Source: Larus michahellis (taxonomy: Eukaryota; Chordata; Aves; Charadriiformes; Laridae). From it: DNA of 64,000 nucleotides. The notes under the pieces are model-generated. The model searched no databases and had not been told where the DNA came from. It worked only from the letters and a program-made list of their open reading frames with translations. Below, one piece after another: positions 42,343 to 54,300 of this stretch (within the stretch, counting starts at the first letter, position 1; every line of letters begins with the position of its first letter). Made by a program: the position numbers and the translations under genes. The DNA is taken from assembly GCF_964199755.1 (NCBI RefSeq), contig NC_133910.1, positions 10,982,711 through 11,046,710 of the forward strand, read 5' to 3'.

Positions 42343-45073
42343 TTAAATGGTGCAGATAATTCCAGGCTTACCGTCCGCGTACAAGCCCTCGCCTCATTTT
42401 GCTGTGAATTTACCCAAGGCGAGGGGGACGGCAGGACGCTCCCTATTAAAATTATTTTTCAACTATTGTCTTTAAACCAGACAAATGTGTACATGGAGAA
42501 CGAATGCCTTCCAATTTCCCGGTACAGCTGAATTATAACGATTACAGCCAGAAGAACGGCAGGTGGCCGAAGGTAATTTCAACACCACCAGTGACGGCCC
42601 TCCCTGGCACGAAAAGCCACCAAAGGCTGCGGGACGGGATTTCATACTCTGTTCCAGCAGCCCCGGATAACGGCTCCTTGGGAACGAGCAATTCTAGTTG
42701 CTGGACTTGGTTAAAAAAAAAATAAAATAAAAAAAATATATATAAAAAACTGACTGTGATGTTTCTAGTAAAGTGAAAGCTCGTCCACGTCCCCACACGG
42801 CAGCGCTCTTCATGTCTTAAGGGGGCTTGGGTTTTTGTTGCCTCCAGTCTCCGAGATCCCTGGTTGGGAGATCGCCCCCCAGCTCTCTCAGTCTCCCCGG
42901 AACCCCAGCCGTCCTGCGGTTCAGGATCGCCAGGGTTGTGCCTGTCTCTCTCTTTGCGTCACTGTCACCAGACGCTGTTTCTCGGTTGCTTTGTCACCAC
43001 GCCAAGAGGACTTCAGCCCTTCTCAGCAGTGGGGTCTTCGCCTGCTTGCGCCGGCTTTTTCTCTCGCTCCACCTTCCACGGCGAGGGAAGCGGTAAAAGA
43101 GGAGGAAATAATAATGCTGCAAAATGAACCAAAATTCATTTAAAACTTCGCCCCAGTTGAGAAAAAATTAGCTTCCAACACTTAAAACTTCTTTTAAAGG
43201 AGAAAAATCTAGAGCACTAAAATATACATTACAAGGGGAAAAAAATGGTATTGATGCGGCTGGGAAACAAAAAGGAAACCCAACCCATGAAGGATTTTTT
43301 TATTTTACTGTAAATTCAGTTTTTAATAATTATTGTCTGAAAGACATGCGTTCAAAGGAAGCAATTTTTTTCTTTGGTAAGATTTGCATGTAATGCCGTG
43401 GTAATTCTGGGAGGTTTATACGCTTCAAACCGTTCTTTCAAGTGCCTCATTTGAATTTTAACAAACGCTGTATATTGAATATTTAATCATCCCTGCTGCA
43501 CACATCGGTTTAAGACGCTTTCCTCAGAGCTTTTTTCCCCGCCGTATAATATATATATATGTTCTTTCTGAACCAGTTCAGAGGGATGCATCAGAAAAAC
43601 GTGACAGTATTTCAGGACGAAGATGTAACTTGAAAGGGGGTTTATATTTAGCACAGGCAAGCAAATAAATCCATCCTGTAATTCTGCGGCAGGAACGGGA
43701 CGGCGTTGTTCAGCATTCGCTGTGCGCACCAGGGTTCCACGGAGAAGGCGGGCTGGGGCTGGGGGGAAGGTGGCCTGCTTTGAGGTAAAAACAGAACCGA
43801 TTCTCCGTCTTGTAATTTTACTTTTTGGCTGGGCCTCTTCCAACCGCCTCGGCTCGACATTAACAGCATATTGTTCAGAAAGTGTTCGCTCGCAGAGTGG
43901 GAAGACCTGGTTATGCCAAGGAATGGTGCGCAGAGAGGCTCTTGCTTATACTTATTGCTTTTTTTTATTTACTTAACAGCCCCCGGCAGCCAGCTCCGTT
44001 GTTTGCCCCGTTGGAGGGCGGGAAGCGGGGCAGCGCAGAGGGGTCCCACCTGCGGGGAGTAGCGGAGGGAACAGGTGACCCCAAAGCCACCAACAGGGAA
44101 TTCCATCCCGTCTGCCCCATGCTCAGTGTCAAAGCTGAGGGATCAAAAGGTCATCTCTCTTCCTCGAATGGCCGACGTCCCAGGAGGACGCTGTCTGTTC
44201 ATCTGCTTTTGATCCCGATCCGAGCATTCCTGACTCCAGATCCAGAATCCAGCCCCTGTCCATCACTGACTCTGATGGGACTTTCCCTGTGCCTGCTGGT
44301 GACGCGATCGTCCTCCTGGGAGCTGGATACGGTTTTGTATATATTGTATACTTTAAAAAAAATTTTAAAATTATTATTTATTATTTCATTATTTATTAAT
44401 ATTTTCATTGAAGTAGTTTAGTTCTTTTTCTAAACTCGTAAATCTCCTTCTCTCTTCCTCTCCTCTCTTTGGAGAGGGAGGGAAGGGCCATCTGTCATTC
44501 CAATTGGCCAAGCCGGCCAAAACCATGACAGAAGGTTCACAAAACGTCACAGCTACCCTCGCTGTCACGAATCGGGCTTTTTTTGAGAAGCACAATGTGC
44601 AATAACGTACTAAACCTTCAAGGAAACGGTCCGGGAGCGGGCGGCCTCTCGCCCCGGGGCAGCTGGAACTGGGAAACGTTCCCAAGAGCCGCTCCGTCCA
44701 CCGCCGCCGGGCTCCCAGGTCCGACAGCCTCGGCCAGGGGGAGGCGTTGGGCAGCGCGGTGAAACCAGAAAGCGCATCCCTAAGAAAATCTGTCACTTAA
44801 ATGCCTAAGTGTGCTCTCGATAACGGCCGCAGAACAATCCTCCAACGTGACGCACAGGGCGAGGGACAACCCAGCAGAACAGAAGGGGAATAGACTAAAA
44901 CTACCTCACATTTCAGTTCACGTTTCTATCATAACGAGCCTTTCAATTTCTGGAATTAACCCTTTTGCCATACAGACTGTATTTAATGTCCTAGCTTATT
45001 TTTGTCATTTATTCCACCCAAACATTGAGACAAGAACAGCTGATTGTAAGATTTGGGATCATTTATGATCTGG

Positions 45074-45097
45074 AAAAAAAAAAAAAAAAAAAAAAAA
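45074..45097. repeat. Poly(A) run of 24
   Basis: Simple homopolymer run in the intergenic region. Confidence 0.9.
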
Positions 45098-46680
45098 GAG
45101 CAGCATTTTAATTAGGCAATCTTTTCAGTTAATTTGACCTTCATCCAGAAGGGACATTCCATTTCCTTCGTACGAAGATCCACAGTTACAACAGCAGTTT
45201 TCTTTGGATGATTTCATATTACGGACTTTTGAAAAGTCCGACCATCAATGTAAAAAAGAAGAAACAGGCCTTTTGCTGAGCTTTTTACAGTCACATCCTC
45301 CTCTTACTCGTCAATATTACCCCAGGCAACGCGCTTAGTACGGAAGTACATCTATACTACGGTACCTAGAATATATCGCTATCTTTAACGCTCGGTACTA
45401 TACACGGAAATGACTTAAAATGATACGAGGCGTCAATAATGCACGTTGCAATCTTGAGATCCTCAAAACCCCTTACACCAAAATAAGCCTTAATACACCT
45501 GCGAGACAGAAAGCTCAGAACCACGAGGGAAATATTCTGCTTATATAATAATTTTATACTGATAACATATCCAAAATAAATTTTAAAAAAAAATATATAT
45601 TTTTTCGCTCACAACATGAAAATAGCACTCCATAGTCTGAACAGTGCTCTCAAGTTAATTGCAAAATTTTAAATGCAACGTGGGCAATTTACTTAACATT
45701 TCATGACGTGCAATGTTCCTCTAGTGCTGGTGCTTCTGTCCTGACAATTTGGCCGAGACGAAGGACTACCACAAGGCATGTCATCGCCTTTTGTCGAAAA
45801 ACAAGTCAAGATTTACTGTTTTCTTCTCTTAGTTTCTAAAGTGTGTGACAGAGGGGGATGAAACCCACCTTTCTGCTGTAAGGGCTCACGACGACCTGGG
45901 GAGGATTCCCTTGGTTCCTCGGTTGCTGCAACAACGTGTTACAGCTAAAGCCACCATCAGACTCGCCATCCATCGCCATTTTATCATAATATACGCATAA
46001 CACCAAAAAAAAGTTAGAGGTAAGGTGAAGTCAACTTTTTCTCACGTTTTTAATACTCAGTCTTCATATATAAACAATAGAACATATGATTGGACAAGAA
46101 TTCAAGATTTTTGGCTTTAATGTGTTGAAAGATGTATTTTAGACATCTAAAAAAAATGTACTCAAGTTGACCACATAAATATCTCCATTTCAAACTGTCC
46201 TGAAGAATATTATATAAAAGTTTTCACGGATCAGAAGCGCACACAGAACACCTCCCCCACGAAACGCTTCACAGATGTCTCCAGTTCTGCGTGTGGAACG
46301 TAGCAGTAAAAACGGCTACAAAAATCAGTCCTCCGAAGTTGGGAGAGTTCCGCTCCCGTTTGGCGGCCAAACCACCAACCCCGCGGCAGAAATTGTCCCA
46401 CCACTGCCATCCTCAGCCACACCAGAACGTGGCATCTGCATCTTGCTCCACTGCTTAAAATGAGTTGCATTCAAAACCCTAATTAACTGAAAGCTATTGA
46501 ATTGGATAGGCATAGCATGGCTAATAGCCTAATACCCAAGGAAGGCTGGCGATACTAGTGCACGACTGAAGCAAAAGGCCAGGTGTGACCCTGCCGTCAC
46601 AGCGCGCACCAGACACCAGCCTCCAAGGAGCAGCAGCCCAGAGCCAGGATGACGCATCTTGTTTGTTGCTGTGTTTAGGG

Positions 46681-46706
46681 AAAAAAAAAAAAAAAAAAAA
46701 AAAAAA
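46681..46706. repeat. Poly(A) run of 26
   Basis: Simple homopolymer run in the intergenic region. Confidence 0.9.
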
Positions 46707-49165
46707 GGCGAAACAAACCAACAAAAAACCAACAAAGTGAGAGGGTTTTGAGCGTTCTGACACTGCCTCTAGTGATCAGTTCTGAAGGCTTGTGGGGAAA
46801 AAAAGCAAAAGGAATGGAAAATTCAAGTCCTGACAACTCATTCACGTTACTTTTACACTACAACCCCAAACCCTTGGTCGTACTAAGTGAAAACCCCCCA
46901 GAGATCACCACTTTCAACGGTCCCAGCTGCCCAGCATGGAGTGTTGAACTGCATTAGGGTTTTCACAGTCAGTCAGTATTTTCCTAACTCAGATTATTCG
47001 CACTTGAACTCTCACCCTAGAGAGGATGATGAAAACGAGACAAGACACGTTAACTACAAATGCAAACAGCACGTGTAAATACACAGCAGACTGATGGATG
47101 AAAGTTTGAGGAAAAGAAATTGCATTTAAAAGCACTTTAAAGATGTACATTCTTGTATTTATTATGTGTAAGAAATTGAGAGAGGTCAGAAATCGAGATC
47201 TACTTTCATACTCCTCTATATGGGAAACTAATTCTCCAGCCCAGAGCGAACACAGCGACCGCGCTGCGGTCCCTTCCCAGGGAACGCGACAAAAGGCTTA
47301 CACAGAAAATTCAGTGGGGGAAAAAAGAAAATCCCTTGTTTTGAGACAGCTATTACAGTTTATTTCCCTTCTACAGTCAGCAGGAAAAGCTGATACTGTG
47401 GCTGTCGCTAAAGCTCCCGCTCTCTCCTGCTGCCCGAGCTCCCAGGAAGCAGACCGAGAACCTTTGTGAGCAGCTGACGGTTTTTGTTAGCCAAAGCCAG
47501 TTCCGCTTGCCTTTACACGCCTCCAGTTAATCCTGGGGAAAACCAAACTAAACAATCAGCTTAAGCTGCAGAAATACACAATTTCTATTTATCTACAGGA
47601 GGCACCCAGAAGTATAGCATAGTACCACACTACTGAAACAACCGATAACTTTCCATGCATTTCAGCTGTAAGGGTATGTACAGAGTGCTCTCAAGTGGCT
47701 GTGGAAAGGACAAAATTTCGTATTTTAAGCAGTGATTTTTAGAAGAAGTGACACCAGCAAAGAAGATGTTGGCACCACTCTTCCATGACCGTTGTCAGGG
47801 TACAGATCACCTAACTGTTCCTACGCATAATGATTTTCAGTCATTGAAAGCAAAGCATTAAGCACGATCTCACTGAGACCACAGTTAGAAATCCTGTGTG
47901 TTCAGAATTCGATAAACTTAAAACAAAAACCAACGCTAACAAAGGTATGTAGTGACGGTCCTACGACCACATCTTACCCTGGGCTGACAGGGTGTGAACA
48001 CATTTAAGTTGACATTTTGGGCTATACAAAACCTATTTAAGTAAATGAATTATTCTGCCTTCTACAAAACACTGCCTGCATCTAGCTACACACGTCTAGA
48101 GCATTCCTACATTCCTCTGCACATTCACCCACAAATTCTATCTTATGTTCTTTACAAACAAGCTTCTCTTCCTGCTTTTCCAGACTCAATTAATACACCA
48201 TATTCCTTGCCAAGGTGTTTGAGATGAACCGTTTTTTTGATAACTAAAACTCAAGACTATTAGTTTTTCAGAGAATTTAATCTCTTAGAGAATGACTTAC
48301 TCCTCTACTTCCTCTATGATCCTCAACCTGGGACTTGGGACTACCTGCTCCCTACGGATGAAGAACGCCCAGCCTCATCTCCCTCTCCCAAGGGATGTCA
48401 CCTCCTATTGCTTCCAGCAGTAAATGAAGCCACGTTGCAGCAGGAACAGCAAGGCCCTGATCTAGCACAGTGAGATCCAGCAGGACACGGAAGGTGCCAT
48501 CACCTTCTTTCAGTCCAGTCCTTTCTACGGGCAGCAATATTCCAGCCCGAATGAAATACAGAAAAATACAAATCACTGGAATCACTGATTATTATTTTCT
48601 TTTAATCTCTACAAACAAGGACTATCTTCTTTGAAAAATTTACTGTCCAGTCACAGAAAGTTATTTCTGCAGTGGAAAAGGCTGTAGTTTTGAGAATGTA
48701 AATTTCACTTCTGTGCAACCAATATGGATTCGTTAAGATGCTTAAAACAACCAGCTTATTTCTGAATTCTAGAGGCAGCTTGTCTTTACAAACCACAAGC
48801 AAGCTAATACTGGAGAGCCCAACAAAAGAAATTCTCTTGGTGCTTCCAAAATTCTGTCACTAACTGAATATACAGACCAAAGAAAACCCCACCAGCCAGA
48901 CTGAAGAGTCTGAAGACTGGTGAAATAAAGCCTTAAAGAGACTGTTAAATTACTTTCCAATTTTCTGAAAGCCTTTTGCTCGACATCCTGGACAATGCAG
49001 TCAGGGTTAGGAGAACGAAGCTCTTGTCATAAAGTTATTACAGCTACTTACAGGTGAAGCTTCCTAAGAGCACAACTGAACACAGAATAGCACATCTTTA
49101 AAGCATATTAGTTTTTTGAGGGGATGAAGTGTCACAACAACAACAACAAAAGTACACATGAAATA

Positions 49166-51067
49166 AAAAGGAAATCAGTTAATGATTTTTATTAAATTTC
49201 AGTGTTTCATAAAATAAATATGGTATATAATATCAAACAGTGAGAAATAAAGCACAAGCATGAAAAGCATGGTAACAAAAGTTACACTCATGACGGTGTT
49301 TAATACTTCGCACTTTAGAAACCATAAAGCCTTTAATTATTTACAAGCAGCAAACTATCTAACATAATTTAAAAAGTTGCAGCAGCCTAGTCAAGGAGTA
49401 CTGGAAGGGGAAAAAAAAAAAACAACGGAGAGACCGCAATGGAAGACCTTCACTTGGCTCTATCTAGTTAGCACTTTATTCCGTACCCTATTTTCCCCTT
49501 ATGTACATAATTCTTTGTAACCTCCATTATTCTCCAAGTTTAATAATTACACTGTACTGTACTTCAGAGCTCAGTTCATCTCTAGGGTGGTGTAGTGCCT
49601 TTTGCACTTCAGAGATACATATTCAAGTAACACTTCAAATAAAAGTAAACATGTGCAAACCGACGTTATGAGCCTACATGACCCTCAGGTAGTAGTGTCA
49701 AACCGGATGTAGCAGGCGCTCGTTAGCAGACTAATTAGGCAATAGCTACAGAAACCTACTCGGAAGTCTAGCCGGGGCCAAAAATGAGAACCGGGAATAT
49801 TAAAAAAAAAAAAAAAAAAAATGGAACTGAACTGCAAATATACCCTGTTACCACAGACAAAAATTTAATCTGCTGAAACACAAAGACTTTTAAGGTCATA
49901 ACTCAAGGTTTAATATTTCAACATGAAAAGAAATCCAAGCCATTCGACTTATTTGGGCTTTTGAAACAAATGCAAATGTCTCTGTTTAAAAATTGCTTTT
50001 AAATGAGAAAAACAAATCAATATATATTAATATATCACCCAAAATAAAAAACATAACACACTCTTCATTTTAGAGCATGCTGCTCATTCAGAATAAAGAC
50101 AGGACAAAGAAAGTAGAATTACATTTCATGATGTAATAAAAACATTAAAATTTGTGATCATTAAGTGCACCGTTGTACAGGAGTAGCGTGCTCAGAGTGG
50201 AAATGTTCTATACCTACCAGAATCCATCTTTATTAAAGCAAACAAATCTTTAGGACACTACCTGAAACTGAAATCAGTAATAACTGTGCTCCATCCAGCT
50301 TGCCGTAAATTTCAGTCAGGCATATTCCAGCCAGTAGCACCTGTATGCCTCTTCATGATTGTATTCCAGAAACCTTTACATTTGCGAACAATTTTTTATT
50401 TTTTTTTTTTAAAAAAAAGAGACTGGCTTTTGCAATCCTTGCAATGCTTATCCTAAACAGATACTGCAAGTAAACTCTGTTCTGAGCAGCACAAGTTGGG
50501 GCTTTTTTTCAGAAATCTGAGAGCTGGACTTACGTTGGCAGTAGATACAGTACAACAATTTGATGTACTAAACAGTTCCTCAAAAAAGTCTGAAAGGAAG
50601 ATTTCCCTAAAGACTGTTTAAAAAACCAAACCAAACCCAAAACACTTCACCCAAGATCTGTTCAATCCTTCTACTGAAGTTCGGAGCTTGCCAACTTTAA
50701 GAATGACAGGAAAAAGGAGGGAATGAGGCAGAGAGGAAACAGAACTAAATTATTCCCAATATGTACCGATGAAAAGCTTCAAGTAAAAGGAAATCCACTT
50801 GTTAAAGATCTTGCTACATGCACAGTCCCTCTTCAGTTGAAAGCCACAGTAGTTAGCATTGGGTGTAACAGCAGATTTATTATCCATAAAAAAAAACACT
50901 GGCAACGTTCCTTCATTCTTAATAACTTGCATCCACGGTTTCTGTTTAGAAGCTTCTTAAAAAATGTTTATGGTTCTGCGCATTTCATACCAAACTGGAG
51001 GAAAATGGTAAACGTGTCTTCTTTCAATGCAATCCCATTCAGCAACCTTCTCCCCAAGAGCTCAGTG
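49166..51067 (-). other. CAMSAP1: CAMSAP1 3'UTR (inferred extent)
   Basis: AT-rich non-coding sequence left of the stop codon. Its left limit is set by the best - strand poly(A) signal (49188-49193) with a GT-rich block behind it. It includes an A/T homopolymer pair (50395-50418) and a poly(A) run at 49802-49821. Nearer TTTATT hexamers (for example around 50876 and 50395) could give shorter forms, and longer forms cannot be excluded. Confidence 0.55.
49188..49193 (-). terminator. CAMSAP1: Candidate CAMSAP1 poly(A) signal AATAAA
   Basis: The - strand reads AATAAA. About 40-57 bases further along it reads GTTGTTGTTGTTGTGAC (49131-49150), a GU-rich downstream element at the expected distance. 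Confidence 0.6.
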
Positions 51068-51370
51068 TCATTTACGAGTCTGAGTCTTCTTTGGCACTGC
51101 AGGTCGCTTGGCTTGCCACAAGTGGTTATGAATAGTAAGAGCATCCACGCTGACAGACATGGTTTTGGCTGGAATCACGTTAAACTGTTTTCTGTCCGAA
51201 CTGTACTTATAAAGTTTGTCAATCATTTTCTTGGTGATGCTCTTTGGCCCCGTTCCAGTCAGCTTGTAGATTTCTTCAGTGTCAGGATAGTAGCAATAAA
51301 GTGCTCTAAACTGGCAGCCAGCATCACGGAACAAAATGATGTAGTGGTTGGCATCACATTTTTCTAGTTC
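51068..51370 (-). CDS. CAMSAP1: CAMSAP1 last coding exon: CKK domain and stop codon
   Basis: Encodes ELEKCDANHYIILFRDAGCQ onward to the C-terminal KRPAVPKKTQTRK and the stop codon. This is the microtubule-binding CKK core, with YCYYPDTEEIYKLTGTGPKS and the SVDALTIHNHLWQ helix intact. Acceptor atgcag. Confidence 0.98.
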   Translation of the reverse strand, partial: ELEKCDANHYIILFRDAGCQFRALYCYYPDTEEIYKLTGTGPKSITKKMIDKLYKYSSDRKQFNVIPAKTMSVSVDALTIHNHLWQAKRPAVPKKTQTRK

Positions 51371-54300
51371 CTGCATTAAAAATAAACAAGCAAACACATA
51401 CATCGATTGTTCACAGCGAAAAATCTCGTATTACGCCAAGCTTGAAGCTTTCACATAGAGCTAAGTAAGCGTTTAAAGCTTTTTGAAACACTAGATCAGT
51501 AACTGTCATTTTCAGTCTTTCTATAAACGTACGGGTTTAACTCTTAATACAGGATCGTGTATTCCCCAAGTCCCTACAGCCAGGGAAATAAAGGAGTCTC
51601 ACTACAGGTACGTTCACTGCACTGCATCACCGGCATTATGAAATGAGCACTACAGATACATTTTATTGTGAGTGCATTAATGATTTTGAATTTTAATGTT
51701 TACCTCTAATATTGAAATCTTATGTGGTTCGTTCACTTTTCCAGCAAGACAGCAATGAGATATAGCATTGTGAATAATGGGTTTGTTTGATTTGCTGCTG
51801 GGTTCCTTAAATAATTTTGGACCTAAGGAAAAAAAAAAAAAAAGAAGTAAAAATTATTTGCCCTACATTTATAAACATTAAGATTTTCATTCATCAAAGT
51901 GAAAAAAAAAACAAAACCCTTAACTATTTTTCTACAATAACTTACTTTTAGAGATATCAACCGGAACAAAATACACCTGACAACTTCTCAAAAGTAACAA
52001 CGTGTCACATCAAATATACCACAGCTTTTTAGGACCTGCTATTCATAACAAACGCTCGAACTAAAACAAGAGTCACCTGTGTATTCTGCCACTGAAGCAA
52101 TGGAAGATGCTGTTGAAGCGTTCTCCCAGTCTCTTTCTGTGTTTCTGCTAGGATTTCTGCTCAGTATTGGTAAGGACTCCATTGATTCAACTCTGTTGGG
52201 GAAAAAGAAATAAATAAATAAAGGTACGCCAAGATTCTGGGTTTTTTCCCCTCCAATCTTAAATTCACCAGTTGTTGGCCCTGAATGGAACAGGATATTG
52301 ACCCTTCTCCAACTCCAAACCAGCCAGATTTTCCCTGCTAGATTATCAAAGCAAAATTCTATTATTCCTTTGTGAGAAAACAAAACAAACCCACAAGTTT
52401 GTACAGAACACTGGAGTTGGTAGCCTCATGAAACAGAAGACGACTTCACTAATTACTGTTGCGCCTCTATGCCAGCGAACTGAAGCAAACAGTACTGAAT
52501 CCCAACACTATTTCATAACATAGTAGAAAAAACCAAAAATTTAAAGTGAGCTTATCTCTACCTCTGAGATGGCGTGCCACCAGAGTGTACACTTTCAGGT
52601 TCAGTTGTTGCTGCTGAGGCCAAAGAAAGACTGGAGCCAGACTGAGCACTGCTCAAATTATCAGCTACAAAACAAAAGAGAAAAACGTGAAACACGTTTT
52701 GTTAAAGCAGGTTTGCAGACTCAGTGAGAGCAAACAAATCAAAGTTCTTACGTGTGGAAGAACACTTTGTGCCTGAATCACTGTAAGATTCTTCACGATG
52801 GACCGACTTTGGCCTGGGTTTTTTGGGCTTGGATTTGGGCTTTCCAAGCCCTTGCTCCTCTAAAATTTGCTGCTGTTTTTTCCTTAGATATTCTTGCTTG
52901 ATAAGTTCTCTTCGAGCCTTCTCTTCTTCTTTCCGTATTCGGTCCTCCTCAGCTTTGCGACTGAAAAGCAAACACAGCATTACATTCAACATATAATAAT
53001 TTTCCCCATGTTAAAGACAAAAAGCAGCATTCTTTTCCACATGTTATTACCGAGCTTCGTCTCTTTTCTGTTCAACTTCAGCCTCCAACTGCTGTTTCCG
53101 AATCCGAGCCTCCTCCGCTTTGCGCTGCTGTTTCAAAAGGAATGCTGCGCGTTTTTTTGCGAGCTCATCTTCTGCTTTCTGTTCATCCTGCAAAATTCAT
53201 AGAGAGTTTGAATGAATAAAAGAAAATATTTTAAGCTGGACATCACCAGATTGCTGAAGATTACAGGAAGATTTTAAGAAAACATAAGCTATTACTTTTG
53301 GAAATCTTTACATTTTTAGAATTAACAAGTGTAAATTAGAACTGAACTTTTTGTTGCTCAAGAATTATTTAAGAGACAGTTTTAGTGTTCTCTTAAATCT
53401 GTGAGGTCCCTTAAGACCCGTGCGGAGGTCTCACCTTACTCTAACTTGGTTTTTAAGTACGCCCAACCAGCACAAGACCTTCTAGAACTGCAAAGTACAA
53501 TGCAACTACCTGTGTGGGGTAGGATGGACAGCACAAATAACCCCAGCATAATGATAACTATTTGGAGTTTGAGTCAATATTCCTCATACTATACAAAAGC
53601 AGAAGTCAAATTCACTGAGACTGAGATAGCCTAGCTCAACTTTCTTGAAACAGAAATTATTTACAATAATCACTGCTAAGCACCAATGAAGAGAGCGTAT
53701 GTTCTGGTGGCAGTTCTGAACTTCACTAGAAGGAGTAGACACACTCGCATCTACAGCCATACAACTAAACTTGCCATTAGAGCTCTTGACTTTTAGGCTG
53801 TTACGCTGCTCAAAATCAGAGAAATTTGGGTGCAAGTGCCAAAAAAAGCCAGTTAAGACTCTCAGCTCCCTGACAAGCTTTAAAACCTGTTCAGCAGGCT
53901 TTTATTAGATACCTGTGTTCCATTGGAATTTTTTCTTTCAGTTGATAAAGGTTCACAGAAAGCTGGGATTACAAAACAGTAATTTCTTCCCATTTTATTC
54001 TGTGATTCTTTTGTGCTAAGTCTTTACAACACGTTTGTTTGTCTGTTTCTCAGATAGAAAAAAACACAGGGAAAGAGAAGAAAATCAAGGTTAATCCTGG
54101 TTCCTAGTAAAGTTAGCAAGGGCCAGGATTTCATATATTAAGTCAAGAAGTTTTTCTCCACAAGCAATTCTTTTCCAATGCAGTTTATTAAAATCCTAAT
54201 ATTGCAACCAGAACACACTGCTTTCCATCAGAAGACTGAAAAATGAAGTGGAAAAAAGAAGTTCTAACGCTGGGCAAATGTGTAACAATAACCAATATAC

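Larger units (their letters stand above)
40976..49165. other. Intergenic region between convergent KCNT1 and CAMSAP1, no gene recognised
   Basis: This 8-kb, mostly AT-rich stretch has only short open frames with no family resemblance. It contains poly(A) runs (45074-45097, 46681-46706) and TA/CA microsatellites (about 42303-42342, 43548-43561). It also holds two GC-rich patches (about 41515-41640 and 44620-44760) and a few small palindromes. Part of it could be an extended 3'UTR of either gene. No recognised mobile element was seen. Confidence 0.65.

Noticed and set aside
45222..45240. Small palindrome CGGACTTTTGAAAAGTCCG
   Set aside because: Nine-base arms can occur by chance in 64 kb, and no neighbouring feature supports a role.
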